64,000 nt of DNA from Prinia subflava (GCF_021018805.1 NC_086283.1:11483162-11547161); one strand, 5' to 3'; shown: positions 23,398 through 37,576, numbered from the stretch's first letter. The notes: generated by a model not told the origin, from the sequence alone. A program made the numbers and translations.

Positions 23398-26300
23398 TAA
23401 ATCCATTCCTCTTAACTGTGAAACTATGAACAGCAAAAATTTCTCCCTGATATGGTCTCTTTTTTTTTCCTTAAAAAGATTCTGAACCTAAGCCTCAGAT
23501 ATAAGGAACTCCTATTTCAATCATGCTTGCTTACAAATCTGAATTTTTTGTGTGACACAGTACATCCAAAATGTCCCCTTGCATTCAGCAGTGACATATT
23601 TTGTCATGGCCTTTATTTTCAGGAGGAAAGGCCTGGTGGTGAACCATTATTGGCATTTACAATTCGTTACATTTTGCTTGCCTGCACACTGCATCCCATG
23701 ATGATGGAGCACATCAGGCTTCTCTAGTGGTCAGCCAGTATTTGGGGTTATTTAGCAGGGGTCAGGACTGGCCTCTTGAGCAGAAACCTCATACAGAGAC
23801 ACAGCCCTGCTCAAGTGCTTGATCTCTGTGAATCCAAGGACTGGGACCTCTTCAATCCAAATCTCCTCAGTGTCTCCTTGGGCTACAGTCAGCTAAATGG
23901 TATTTTCTGTTATCTGCCAGTGGCAGATGAAGTCCCTGCTGCTGGGGGAGGGTCAGTGAGCAGTTTGGGGTTGGAGGGGAGGCCAGGGAGCACGCCACCC
24001 TCACAGGGAGCATTGATGCTTTGCACTGAGGTTGCTGCTACCTGCCACAGGCTCCAGGTATGCCAGGTTTGATAGCTGAAAACTTTGCTTCCTTACACAA
24101 TTCACAGCTTTATATCCTTCCTTCTGTGAAAACGCATGGATTCGTTTAGCTGCTGGTAAAACGCCTGTGTCTGTGGGCAGGTACCAGGGACAGCCTGGTG
24201 CTGGCAGCCCCCAGGCCCTGGGAATGGGCACCTCAACAAAGCCCCAGTGCCAGGATTTTATGCTGCAGGCTTTTCTCATCCATGCAGGATGCAGATGAGT
24301 AAATACAGCTTCAAAGTTTCATTTTCACTATGGGACACCCCTGAGGGACAGCTGTGAGGATGCAGGGGAGCCACTCTCAGTATGTCTGCATTCCCCCACA
24401 TGGGGCTGGAAACTGTGGTATCTGGCAGGAGTGCTTCCCGTGGAGAAAGGCATGGACAAGGCAGGGGCATTGTGGAGACAATGAGAGGAATACTGGATGT
24501 GGTAGGATGCCAGTGAGACCAGGTCTGCAGAGCAGTGGTGTTCACACAAAGAACCATAACTCTTTTTGGCTGCCTTTTCATCCTCATTCTGAATTATATT
24601 AATCTCTTCTGTGCATTTATTAAGTGCATCTTATCCTGGTGGTTTAGTGCTTATTTACCAAGTTAAATCAAGCAGTAAATTACCTATGCTTGCCTGGCTG
24701 CAATGGACAAAATGACAGAACTGCTGTTGCTGTGTTATGAAATTAAAGTCAGGACAAAGAATAAAGAAAATAGAAAGAGTTTTACTGTATTTCCTCCCTT
24801 TGCCTTCTGCTACATTTCTCTGGAGAGAGAAAGCCTTATGGGAAGTCCTTCTGGAGATGACCTCTGCTTATCCCCAGGGATAAGCACTGATTTTCTTCCT
24901 GGTGGAGCCTATGCACACAGTCACTTTTTACCACATCTCCCATTATTTCCATCAAAATGCACCTTCTCTCCAGCAAAGGCTGATCCAGCCTGAGGACTTG
25001 CACCATCCATTTATTCTGACTCAAATTTTCCTTCTGAGGCAGTTACATTTTCCCAGTGATTTGCAGATAGGTCAGGTATTAACTGGGCATGCTGGAGTTT
25101 GGTGTCTGGTTCCACAGTTGGCCCTTCTCCATGAACCCCATTAAAGCTTTTACACTACAATTTAGGCTAAGAAATTCTATTTTATCAATTTTATAGTCCT
25201 CAAGGTATCACAGTGAATGGCAGATTGGATTATACAAAATGAAGACAGTTTTACTGAGAGCCTGTTAAAGGCTCAATGCTAATTTTATAACTGAGTTTAT
25301 AAAGTGCTTCTGCTAACATCAGATTGATTGTGAGCAGAGCCAGAGGCTGTTTGGTCTTTTGAAGCATTACTTCTCAGTAGAACCAACACAGTTGTGGTGT
25401 TCAGTTGAGAATAGCAGGTAATTGTAGTGGGTTCCCAGCATTTGGTCACTTACAATCCTCATACATTTTCTGTGCAAACATTTTCACTTTTCTGATGTTT
25501 GTTTTTCCTCACCCTCTCTATTCAGGAGACAGGGTTTCCTTATTAATCTGTAAATCAGAGACATTTAGTTGGCTTCTGCAATTTCAGTATGGGCTTGGTC
25601 ATGTTCCAGTGGAAAAAAATGTTGCTTTGACCAACTACTGTGGTGTTTGTTTTTCCAAGCAGGAGACAGAAGAGAGAGTAGAGATAAGATACAGTCAAAC
25701 AGAGAATGCCTTTTCTAATTACAAACGGCCCGTTCTGTTCCCCTGCGGGCAAAATGCCAAATGTAATATATTACATACTGAAACAACATAACTGTATATA
25801 CGTGTGCTTAATATGGCAGGGAAAAAAACATGTGAACTGAGAGTTCTGCAACAGAAGAAATGTGCATGTTTCTTTGGGATAAAACAGCAGTTTGTAAAAG
25901 GGAGAATTTTCTTTTATCTTTCTGACTAGCTGTGGACTGGGGATGCAGTTACAATGCTGTTTACACTCACAGTCATACTCCGATCAATTCATAAGGGAGG
26001 CAGATGAAGGCAGGCTCCTCTAATGACTGGAAAGAGTCCAGATTATGTTAGGAATTTCTGAAACTCTTTTTAGGGTGCACTGCAGCTAATTAAATCCAAG
26101 ACCCGGGTGGGGGGGAATAAAAAATAGTAGAGGAAGTGCAAGTACAGATTGTAAAACTAACCTCAAGGGTCTTTGTCATTTCTAAGATGTCTTCATTTGA
26201 ATCTAATTTTGGGGGAATAACTGCATTTATTTACATTCCCTAAGGATCCCTCATGATACCAGTAGGATGGACACTGCCTTCCTCCATTCTCTCCCTCTCT

Positions 26301-29233
26301 CTCTCTCTCAGCTTTGTGTACCCCATTGGTATCTGAAAACATTTCTTTTCCCTTCCACACACAGGTGCATCTCTGTTTGTGTCTTATTTGCTCCCCTTCA
26401 TTTGAAGATGTCTGGGTGTCTGGTAACAAAGGACAACTGGAGATGTGCTTTTAGGCTAAGCTTAAGACATGGAAAGATCTAATCTCTTCCTGAGGTTGGC
26501 AGCCTATGCTGGAAATCATCAGGCTCTTGGCAGACTCAAATAAAATGCAAAGAACAGCTCAGGGGGAGTCGAGCATCAGTGTTCAGGAATGCAGGGCAAG
26601 ATAAGGCTGGGGTACTCCACGGGGAGAGTGCTGTCCCTGGGGCACCTTGGAAGCAAGGCTGGGGGAGCAGACAGGGTGCACCTCTCCATGAATCAGAGAA
26701 TCCAGGCAGTTACTCAGACTGCAGTGAGAGTCTCCATCACCTGGAAGCTTGCTCATCCCCACAGCCACTTCAGTTGTGCTGCTTTAAATAAACAGAGCAA
26801 AGGAGATCAGAGTTTTTAGCTGTTTTTTTCAGAAGCTGTTATGAGGAACTGATAGGGTGGCTGGTGAAAGAGAGAGCTGGTTTGGAGCTAAAGATCTCTG
26901 TGCAGCCTGAATCCTGGCTACCTAGGAGATGGCTTTGTGGGAGAGGAATACTGTAGTAGATTTGTCATAGGGGGAAGAATTGCTGGGCTTTCCCACTTGA
27001 TCTCTGGTGGGAATATATGAGCTTCAGGGGCTCTCAAAGAGCTTTGCAGAGAAGCTGTCTGCTCTCCTGGTGCTCACAGGTCTATGCTGAGGCTCAGAGG
27101 CCAGTGGCTGCTCTCTCCTCTGGGCCTCTCTGTTTATTTGCCTTCAGAGAGTCTTTGAAATCCTGCTAAATGAAGTCTTGTGTAAATGTATTTTTTTAAA
27201 CCCCTACAGTTTAATGTGAACAGAAAGAAAGCTCTGTGTTCCTGCAATTGCCGAGCTTGTTTCCCACTGAGGAATATGAAGTTGTTTCAAGTAATTGATA
27301 AAGTGGCTTTAGGAATACAGATGTAGACCTGGAATCTGTAAATCTTTAGATGTGATCCTCTGGGCTGGCTACAGGAATCTGTTTTGGAGTATTTGGGTTA
27401 ACATACAGGCTACGGGCAGGCACAGGCTCTATTGTGCTTGATAATGCCAAAGATTTCCTATATGAACAGATAAATGCAGATAACAAATACAGTGGCAGTA
27501 ACAAAACTCCAGGAACCCCAGTGCAAAGCTGCAGATTCACATGTATGCTGATGAGAGGCTGTGTTCTGAGATCAGGCTTTGGTTCTGCATCTGCCACTCT
27601 GTGTAGCTGAAAACCTAAGAGCAATTAGAGCCATGGGGTGACATGACAGAGTGGTTGACTTCATTTCGTGTTCTCAGTGGTCTTTTTCTCAAGCTACTAA
27701 TATTTTGGTTTTTTCTTTTCTGCAAGTCGGTTACTATTAAGTTTCCAAATATTGTCTGCCCTTGCATGTGTCTATATGTCTGTATGTTTATGTAGGCTAG
27801 CAATTAAGTAAACTTAATAAATTATGTTTCTCTTTGAAGAAAGTTTGGGTTTATCTAGGAGGGGAGCATTTTGAGTTTATTTCTTGGTGAAAACATAGAT
27901 GCTGGGAAGATGCCAGGTTGTCATGTCTCACTAATAACTAGAGCAGCTGCCCTCTAAAACTTTGCTTTCATGCTGACAAGTAAGTTTCTGTTTTTCCTTT
28001 GCTGGGGAAAATGTTGAAAAGCTCACAGATGTAGGGCACATTTGAATGATAACAATTATGTTATCACTATGCTTTTATGCCCCTATTTCCTAAATGTCTT
28101 GTAAATGGAGGGACTTTTCATGCTTCTGCCACTGGGACAAGAGCATCCCTGAGCTATCTGAGGTAGTCAGGCAGCCCTTGCCTGCAATTAATTTGCTCTT
28201 GATAGCCATGGGTGGGGAGGACAGTTTCCATGGGAAAGGAATGGGATTTGTGGGGTAAAGGGGAGCCTGGAACATGGCTGCCTTTCCCAGGGAGCTTGCA
28301 GTTGTGGCAGCAATTTGGGGTCCTCTTAGACCCACAGCTGCTGGACTGTAGTTGGTATTTGTGATTTCTAACCTGCAGTGCTCTAGGCAGCATCCTGAAA
28401 CTGTGACTTAGGCATGTCAGGACCATCTCATAAAAATACAGAGGACCTTGAACAGAATTCCTTTTTTGATTTCCCACTTCTTTTTCCATCTTTCACTCTC
28501 CTAAGTGACCAAAGTGAGAAATTCAGCTGGCTTGTTTCTCTTGGCAGCGCTGTGTCTGGTAAAGGCGGAATGAAAAGGTAGTTAAGCAGTAAGTCAGGAG
28601 AGGGGGAGTGTACTCTATATCCCCCAGGGCTGTCATCCTCCCTTGGGATGCTTGCCAGGAAGGAGGTAAGATGACCATTTAAAGCAAAAGCACTTCAGAG
28701 CATCCTTCAGGGAGACTGAGCTTTTTGGAGCTTCTTTTTGACATTTTCCTGTCCCATCCTGCTCCCACACATGTGCTTGTTGACTTCATGAGCCTCTCAC
28801 ACAGCAAGAGTGATGTACCTTTAGCTGTTGAATCCTGCTAATACGTGAGGGATTTTCCATAAGTGCCTTCACTGGAAGGTGTCAAGCAAACCATATTTCT
28901 TCCAGTGCTCCCTGTCTTTTAATGAAAACAAGGCCATTCCTCTAACATTATGTGATGCTTTGTTTTATGCAGATTACACTGAAGTTCTTGGTTACAAGGT
29001 TATTACAGTTTATAATCCCCTGGAATTCCATTAAGAATCCTCTTGTAGTAACAAGTACCTGGCTGTCACGTATGCAAATGCCTTATCTGGTGAGAGCAGC
29101 CAGGCACAGAGGGTGCCCTTTGCTGAACACTTCAAGGTATGTGCTGAGACTGCTTGTTTTGGGTTTTTTTTGTGTGTGTGAGTTTATCCCAAAAGGAACC
29201 TGCCTTCCAAGAAATCAATAATGCTTCCATATT
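23398..29233. other. Non-coding spacer, no gene recognised
   Basis: No gene is recognised. The open frame at 25405-25791 (128 codons, plus) has no domain I know and no clear splice or start context. A short CT repeat (26295-26308) and a G-rich CCCGGGTGGGGGGG block (26103-26115) are present. Otherwise the stretch is ordinary CpG-poor DNA. Confidence 0.55.
26291..26309 (+). repeat. CT microsatellite
   Basis: CTCCC is followed by seven CT units ending at 26308. It is a short pyrimidine repeat. Confidence 0.8.
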
Positions 29234-29254
29234 TAGATATAGATATAGACATAG
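29234..29254 (+). repeat. Short ATAGAT hexanucleotide repeat
   Basis: About three units of TAGATA occur in a row, with one C substitution in the last (GACATAG). Confidence 0.75.
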
Positions 29255-32200
29255 TATTTCTTATTGGATTTCTTGGCTGTGCCAACACAAATTCCAACCA
29301 GAGAAGTTATTGAAGCAGGAAGATAAATTTTGACTAAGTGCTACCAGAAATATCTAGTTACTTGAAATCTGTAGGACACCATGCTGTACATGTGATCTGC
29401 CTCATATGTGATGCTCAGCAGCAGCTGCTTTTGCCTCTTAAAAACAAAAAAATCACAGTTCTTTGTAGTTTCCTGCAGTACTTTTAGGTCTTGGAAACGT
29501 GCAGTGAGCAGATAGGGCTTTACTTTGCTACCTTCCCAGCTGAGGGGATCAGCTCCTTTTGCCAGCAGTAACTTAAAGAGCTGAATTTCTTAAAAACTGT
29601 CCAGCCTAATCATGGGACTTTAGTCACCTGGATCATCATTCTGCCTACACCTGTCTTCATGATAGGGGTTTTTCCTCTTTCTGCAGCACTGGGGAAAAAC
29701 TGCAAACTCGGAAAACTGCCACTTGTCCTTGCTAAATAAGTAATTAAAGAACTTGCTGTATTAACATGCAGAAAGGGAAGCAGACTTCATTCTCTGCTGA
29801 GACCCTGGGGGACAGAGAGATATTCAGGCTTTATCATAGGAACACGGGGCCTTCATGTGGGCTAATTGAAATGTCATAAGCTGTGCATCAGCTAACACGT
29901 TCAGATACATCTCCATTGTGAAATCCACAACTGATGAGGTGGCTTTCTTCGGACAAAATCCTGGCCTTGCTGCAAGGCCTTTCATTTTGGAAGTGAGGGT
30001 GAGTGGGAGAGAATGTTAAAAAAGGGAGAAAGCAGGGGGAGAAAAAAGAAAGGTGAGGGTCTAACCGAAGTTAGAAGTGATTTTATTTTACAGAATGTTT
30101 TTTTAACTGTATGCTACATCCCTTCCCTTCAGTATTTTGGATTGAATTACTCTTGGTAGAGATAAGCTCCATTAGAGCTGTCATTTCCAAAGGAGGCTTT
30201 TTCCTGTCTTATGTTATGCTCCGTTCCTCCCCCAAACCTTAGGAACAGTGATACAAACATCTACAGGGCCAGAGCAGACCATGAGGATGAATTTTTATTA
30301 CCCTGCTAGTGAGGGCAATGTAGAAAATTAGTATTTCATGTGTGCCTCTCTTCACAAGGCATGTTTCGATTACAGGCTCATGATGCCTCAGCTCGGCGCC
30401 TGGCTGCGAGCACTGTTGTCTTAATCAGGGTCATGAACTTATTTTTGTTTCTTGCTGGCTTTATCTGGGGCCTTGGCCATGTTGTGTTGGGCAGGCTGCC
30501 CCAGGGCCTGTCTTGGCACTGCCATGAGAGGAGCTGAGCATGTGGCTGTGCACAGCACTGACTGTGGCTTCCCAAGCCCATAAAGCTGTGTTACACATCC
30601 TTACCAGGAAGTCGGCTTGTGAAGCAACAAATACAGAAGTGGTTGAAATAGTTTTCTCTGTGCTTCCCTAGCAGGTAGGTAGGCAGTGCTCAAACAGATG
30701 TACAGCCAAGATGTGAGTAGGACAAGCTGTTGTTTGTGATAACCCTATTGTGTGTTTGCACAGCACTGCCTGACACCGGCAGGGACGTGGTGCTGGGATG
30801 CTCCTGGGAGTGGTTTGAGCAAAGAGCATATCTGCTTAGCACAGGTGAAGATAAAGATTTCCTCAGACTGCCCCAAGGGCATTGGAAATCTTTGGATGTG
30901 CCTTTGAGAGAAACAGCACGTGGTTCCCAGCACCTGCCAATGGGCAAAACTGCATCTGCAGCACGGTGTGCTGTGGTCCCTTAGGCTGAGCCTGGCCTAG
31001 TGCCGTGCATGCTGCCCAAAAAGCCTCATGTGCTTGGAAATACCAGTTCCTGTCTGGCTCTTGTGCCTCTTCTCTCTTCCTCAGCCACTTTGCCAGGAGC
31101 AGCTGCAGTTTCACCTTCCCTCAGCCTCGCAGCATGCCTGCAAGGTGGATAAGTGCTGCTGTACTGCGTTGCTCAGCAGGCAGTTCGGGAGTGGCTCAGC
31201 CTAAGTGACAGAGGACTTGTGATGAACCTTAAGATAGGTCTCAGGAGCAAGTGCTCACTTGTTCTTTTTCTTATTGTGATTTTAATGACTGCTTATCACA
31301 ATATATATGCAAAACAAAAAGTGTGAGTCAATATACCGCAACCTGAGACCATGCAGGCAGCTTTCTGCCTCAGATGCACTCATCCAGGAATAAAAGCCTC
31401 TTAATGTCGTCAGAGTATTAATATGCTTAAAGTGGATTTAAAGGAAAGGTAAGAGAGTTGTGAATTAAATATTGATCCAGTATTTAATTGTCGAATTGCA
31501 GGCATTCAATTGCCTGTGGATTATTCTGCCATCAAATCATAGCAGCTAGAGATGGAAAAGCTGTACAGTTATCCCATTCATGTCCTTGGCAATGGAAGAG
31601 TGTTCTCCACAGTACATTTTTGTAGTGGCTGAAGTTGAGTACTTAATTCCAATTACTGACAGTCTACTAATTACTTAGGCTGTATTCCAATTTTTGTCAC
31701 CCCTCCCATTATGTTAACTTTTTGTAAAGATGTCTGCCCTGCCTTCTGGATGGGGATCATATGAGTAGCTTCGAATAGGAACTCGTAAAATATTTTTTTT
31801 TCTTTTCGGTTTCATTTCTGACTACATGTGGTTTTGATCCACCTGCACTTTATAAAATAAACAAGCAAACTAAAATGCCTCCAAGTGAGTAATTTAGGGA
31901 GAGCAGAAATGTCAGTATTCCTCAGCCATAATTGTTTTCCTTTCAATGTGTCCACGTCATTAATCTCCAGTGAATGGCTTTCTGATTTCTTTATACTTCT
32001 AAATAAATTAAGGCAAAATATCTCTGCCAAAGTCTCTAGCATTCACATAATTTCTATCCCTGAGAATTATTTTTCAGCAACCCTTAGTTACAGAAATTAG
32101 TCCTAATGAAAAGGAATAATTAACTTTCCATGCTATTGGTAAACTCTAACCTTGGCCTTTCGGAATCTTCTCTGTTTTTAAAACTGCCTTGTTTTACCCC

Positions 32201-33882
32201 AGGCCATTTTACTGTACTGAAAAGTTAAGTCCTTGCTGGCAAACATCAAAGGGCAAGGCACAGTTTTCTGACTACCCAAATTTCTTGAAATCATTTATTT
32301 ATTCACTCCTTCATTTTTTGGCCAGTGAATGTGTATAAACAAGGGTTTCTTGATGGGACTGGACAGCCAGAAAAGTACCAGATGGAAAGGTTGGCTGAAA
32401 CAGGGGTCATGGGAGAGCAAGGATGAGTCTGTGAAGTTTATTTTATAAAGAAAGTGCTGGTGATTGAGCTGAGGGGTAAAGGCTGGCATAGGTCCGGGGA
32501 GAAAATGAAATGCTTGAAGGTGGATAAAAGGACTTTTCTTCTTTGTGTATGTGCACTGCAGAAGCAAGTAGCAGCAGACTGGAATATGCTCAGCATCCCT
32601 GAGTGCTGCTAGGCTGTGTCCAGCACCATTAGGGGACAGCAGGTACCAAGGGGCAGGTAGCCTGCCACAGATCTCAGCAGTCCCTGGAGGTGATGAGAGT
32701 GAAAGTACAGCCTTGTGGCTCAGAGCAGCATCAGAAAGTTTCCAAAGGGACCACAGTACAGAGGCTTCGTTTTGACAGGTGGAGGCACAGAACTCCCAGA
32801 TGAAGTGACATCAGGTAAATGATTGTCATTTTTCAACATCTCCAACAAACAGTTTTGTGTGGGAAGATTTCCAGGCAAAAAAAGAGGACTTTGACTGTTG
32901 ATGGGGATTGAAGACAGAAAGAAGTCAGTAAAAGAAAGTCCAGTTTTAGAAGAATTTTGCAGAAGACAGACAACCACGTGACATCAAGTCTATTAGACCT
33001 TCAGGCACATGAAATTAGGGAATTCTGCTCAGTCACGAGATGACATAGACATATGTTAAGCTTTTGGCCTGAGAGCTTATAAAATGGCTTAGAGTCCTGG
33101 CTTTGCTTTTACTTTGAACATCCCAATTGAGAGCTGAGTGAAAGAATAGCTAGAGAACAAGCAGGCTGAAAATGAGCCTGTGCAACAGAACTGCTTCTTT
33201 GAAGGTGTATGGCCTTTCACTGCCACACAGCTTCAGCATCTGAGGCTCATCAAGTTTTTAACCTGACAAAATGAACTAGGAAAAGGAAAATGCACAAAGG
33301 GAAATTGTTACATCTGTCTGCAGTTTAAGCTGTGTCTCGAGTTCAGGTTACAGAGTAAAGTAAGGTTCACAGAAGGTATTTTAATATTTCAGGAACTGCT
33401 GCCAAGACCATGGTTGTGCTTATGACTGGCTGTGTAAAATAATCTGCAGGAAATATTATTTTCACTGGAGAATACACAGGCTGAGACAGGGATGCTGTAT
33501 GTAAGCTCGGAGTATAATATTAAAAGGAGCTACTATCTCCCATGATAGTTGTTCATGAAACAAATGTATTGCCAGTTATTGTAACTATGCTATGTAACCT
33601 CCAAAACAATTGCCACCATCACCTCCAAACAATAGTTTGTGGATTTTTAATCTTCTATTTGATGGTTCACATGGCCATTGTCTCAAAATGTGAATTGTGT
33701 CTGTATTACAGATAGCTGTCTAAAGCAAGAAATCATCCTGCTTTTTTCTGCTTGCCTCACATTGGTGTATTGCTTATGGCACTTGCACTTGACTGTTCTT
33801 AAACCTCAGCATATCCTGTACATTCCTGTCCCTTGCAATGTGAGTCTGAAATGAAAAGATGATAAAATAGTGGGGGTGGTAG

Positions 33883-33900
33883 GGGTCTCATGGGTCTCAT
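33883..33900 (+). repeat. Perfect 9-bp tandem duplication
   Basis: GGGTCTCAT occurs twice in direct succession. It is probably a replication-slippage event. Confidence 0.9.
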
Positions 33901-36085
33901 TCCTTAGGCAGTTGCCTTTGGACATAAAGTTTTTGCTTGAATAGCATATAATTTTATACTTACAACGATGTCATTTTATCGTTAGGAACTGCTTATATGT
34001 AGCAGATTTTAAAAATTCAACTACTTTCATTAATTTGCATTCCAATGATGATGTAAGATACTTGTTTTTGAACAGATGAAAAAAATTAATACAAAGAAGG
34101 TATCAAAGATCTTTCTGTGTTCTCACAAGACAAGGCTGAGTGGGCTGAGATTAAAGGAAAGGAGATTCAGGTAGATCTCCTTAAAATCTTTCAAATGAGA
34201 TAAATAATTAAGCACAGGGTAAGTTGGTTATAGAAGTGGTCAGATCTGCACTAATAAGCTTTAAAAACTCATTGGGTACATATTATAAGAGTGATTTATG
34301 TTGAGTGGAACCTGCCTGCAGACTGAAGGACTATGACTGTCTTCAGTGATTCCCAAGATTCAGCCAAGAAGGAGTACAGGTCTTGCGATGGTTCCTAGTG
34401 TTCTGCCTGGATTTATCTCTCCTTGTGCAGGGTGGGTTGTAGCATCAAAGGTCTGTAAGCACCCCAAAGTTTGCTGTATTTATGGCACTGCAGTATTTTG
34501 AAAATGCAACAGAATCGCAAAGAAAGGTCAATGACCTTATTGTGAGTTCAGTGGGAAGATCTATGGTCTAAAAGGAGGTAAAAGGGGGTATTTGGCAAAC
34601 AAAAGTAGTCAGCTTTAGCAAAGCAGAAGAGAGTAAATCAGTGGGCAAATGCCCTCCTGTTATTGTTTAAATTGTGATGCTCTTCCCTTTCAAGGTTGCT
34701 CTCCAGTTGAACCTTAAGCAGTTGCAAACAGAAACTCTAGGACTTCCTTCCCAAATAAATAACAGCTCTGGAAAGCACCTGCAGATTTACAGGGTGGTGA
34801 TGAGTGACTGCAGGGATGTTGGCACTCCATTTTCACTGGGGGCAGGGAGGTTGCTACAAGATCACAAAGTGTGGTTCACAACTCTTCCATCCACTTGGCA
34901 TGAAGTTTCTTTAGAAAGCAATAAACTTCCGTCGTGGATGGCATGTTTGGATGACAGGTGGAGCGGATTACAGAAGTTCTGTAAGCACTTCTCCCAGTAG
35001 ATGTTGCCATCAAGGCAGAAAGAGACAGAGGTAATCTCTAGTTCCTTTGACTTGCTGAGATTATCTGTTTCACTGAGAAATACTGAAGATGTGGTTCTGG
35101 TGCCTTTTCCTTGGGACAAATGCTGATAATCACTGATGTACCATCTGGTTGGTATGTTAGCAGTACCATCCTGCAAGCCTAGACACTGAACTGCTTTGAG
35201 CAATTACTTGCTTCCAGTTGGGCTATGGAACTGCTTGCTAATCCACATTGCATAGATAATGAATATGCATGGCAAAGAATGGGGAACCAACCAAGAAAAA
35301 ATATGCTTTCAAATGCTTTATGGTTTTTCCATCTATCTTTTCATTCAAAGGAAAGCTTTCTGGAGAGTCAGTGTTATACTATCAGTTGAGGAAACTGAGG
35401 CAGCATGCCCATATGTGTCCTTATTTTAAAAACAGCCATCCTCTTTCCCAGGCGAAAGAAGAGATGTGTTCCCTTCCCTGCTGCTCTGGCTCTCTGACAC
35501 AGCTCTGACTGATTGATGATGCATGCTCAGGAAGAAAATAAATGCTTGTCCAAAAATTATTTCCCATATCTTTGAGAGGAACAAGCTGTGTTATTTTGTC
35601 TCTTGATTCCTAGAGTTGAAAGCTCTGCTTTTAGCCTTTAATGGCAAGAGATGGCTGTGTTTGAGGAAGGTTTTTTGAACTGCCTAAATGGTCAGGTGTC
35701 AGAGATCTATAGGCAACTGGTGTTTGTTTAGTAAATGATGTCCCTGTTATTGAGGTAAAAGACAGGCCTCAGTGGGCTGTAAGTACACTCTGTTCCCTTG
35801 CATGATGCCTTTGTCCAAATGTACATCTCAGACCTTTGGTTGTTTGCTCTCAAATTTCTTTGTTCTTCATTATGTTTCTCCATCCTTCTCTCCCACCAGG
35901 TTATCACAGTGAAATAAGGCCAATCCAAGTAATTCACATATTACCCTTTCAGAAGGAAGCAGAATTTTCTCTATACAACAGTTGTAATTACAGTCTTATT
36001 TGTTGTTGTTTGCCAACTATCGATGCTCCCCTGTAGCATGAATAACATGACAAAGACAACAATTAACATGCCTTTAGTGTATACC

Positions 36086-36105
36086 ACTGCAAAATACTGC
36101 AAAAT
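36086..36105 (+). repeat. Perfect 10-bp tandem duplication
   Basis: ACTGCAAAAT occurs twice in direct succession. Confidence 0.9.
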
Positions 36106-37514
36106 GCTCCTATCTACCCCTATTTTGAAATCATGAATTGGAATGAATAATCTACTTTTTGAAGTTGATGGCGTTGTCTGCACTGTGGAGGGTTAGAAAG
36201 GGAACTCTCTTGGTTGGAGAGTACTTGGGATTTTGTTATCAGATGAGTGGCCAGATGAGAACTTTAACAGCTGACTCTTTCTTGTCTATCTCTCCTCATT
36301 TTACTCCTGTGATGTTGTTCTTGTAGATGTAGAGAGATTTTAGGTAATTTACAGGTTCAGTAGAATGTCACTAAGATCCCAAAGCTCACCAGACATTCAT
36401 TTGAATAGGAAAAAATGGCTTTGGGGAACCAACTTTAGTTTAACTGTATCTCTTATATAAGAGTTCACCTTGTTCCATGTTTACATACACTGATGTAATT
36501 ATAAAAATAGCTTGTCCTGTGGTGTTTTGACCATTTTGTTTCTGGTTCTGTTTCAGACTCTAGTAGGTAGAGGTAGGGATTTGGTGCAAGGCCTGGAAGA
36601 TACACCAGTTCTGCAGGACCTAACCTTTTCTTGTTTGGGATATTGCATGGTCATTATTATCTCATGTCAGCTGGGTTGTTTCCTCTCTTTTCCTTCACCC
36701 ATAACCCAAAGCTGCCAGTCTGCTCATCTGGAAGTGCTAGTGTGGTGTGGCCAATAATAGAGTGCTTTGTACACACCTGACATACAGGTGCCACTGGGTT
36801 GTACCTTGGAGTCAAGTCCATCCTGAGTCTGAAAACATCTGAATCCAGGAGGACTGTGTATTTGAAAGGGGAAAGGAAATTGTGAGTTCTTTGAACCTTG
36901 GAGAGATCAATCGGTTCATCAAACTCTGAGTCCAAGCTTTCCAAATAATAGCACTCTGCCCTTAACTCTTTATGCAGTAAATCTGAACATCTGATATTTC
37001 GCTTCTGATGAACCATTGGCAGAAAGCCCAGGAATGCAGAGCTTCAAACTGTCCTACAATTAACATTTCAAAGTCTCCAGATCTGTGAGCGGGAATTAAG
37101 TGTCCCATAGGATCTGGGCACACCCTGTGGCCAGGTTTGCATCTGACTGTGATTTAACAGATGCACTTAAGATTTTAAAAAATTAAGGATTAAAAGTTGG
37201 ATCGAGTTGCTGGAGGAAATCCTTCCCTTGTAGACAGATAGTTAAATTTATATTCCTTACCAAAAGATCACAAGGACAAAGAAGGGTGACATTGCAGGTT
37301 TTCTCATATTCTTCCGAAAAAAACACAGTCATTTGTTCAGTGTGGAGGAGAAGCACGACCTCCTTTCAATATTATTTTTTCTTTTCAAGCATATCTGGCA
37401 GAATTAGAACTGCAATAAATCTGTCCTGATAATCATGCTAATGTGTGAAATTGCAGATCTCTTTCAACAACCTTTTGCTCTTAGCTTGTTTCTTTTTGGT
37501 TGTCAATCTGCTGA

Positions 37515-37539
37515 TTTCAGGTAACACCTTTACCTGAAA
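37515..37539. repeat. Perfect 10-bp hairpin
   Basis: TTTCAGGTAA (37515-37524) and TTACCTGAAA (37530-37539) are exact reverse complements around the five-base loop CACCT. A second hairpin starts four bases later. Confidence 0.85.
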
Positions 37540-37542
37540 CAA

Positions 37543-37576
37543 CACTTTATTGGGGAAAAAACTCCCCAGTAAAGTG
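37543..37576. repeat. 13-bp hairpin with one mismatch
   Basis: CACTTTATTGGGG (37543-37555) pairs with CCCCAGTAAAGTG (37564-37576) at 12 of 13 positions, or at all 13 if one G-U pair is allowed in RNA. The loop is eight bases. It lies immediately downstream of another hairpin. Confidence 0.85.

Larger units (their letters stand above)
29255..37514. other. Non-coding spacer, no gene recognised
   Basis: No gene is recognised. Contents noted are a purine-rich tract (about 30018-30060) and a G+C-richer patch at 30340-31210 with open frames on both strands but no recognisable protein. There are also two small tandem duplications (33883-33900 and 36086-36105) and a possible SINE-tail motif at 35386-35400. 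A minus-strand open frame at 36657-37016 is discussed among the findings. An octamer motif, ATGCAAAT, lies at 29072-29079, just upstream of this stretch. Confidence 0.55.

Noticed and set aside
25405..25791. 128-codon plus frame
   Set aside because: It has no recognised domain, no start or splice context, and a shorter overlapping minus frame. It was kept only as spacer.
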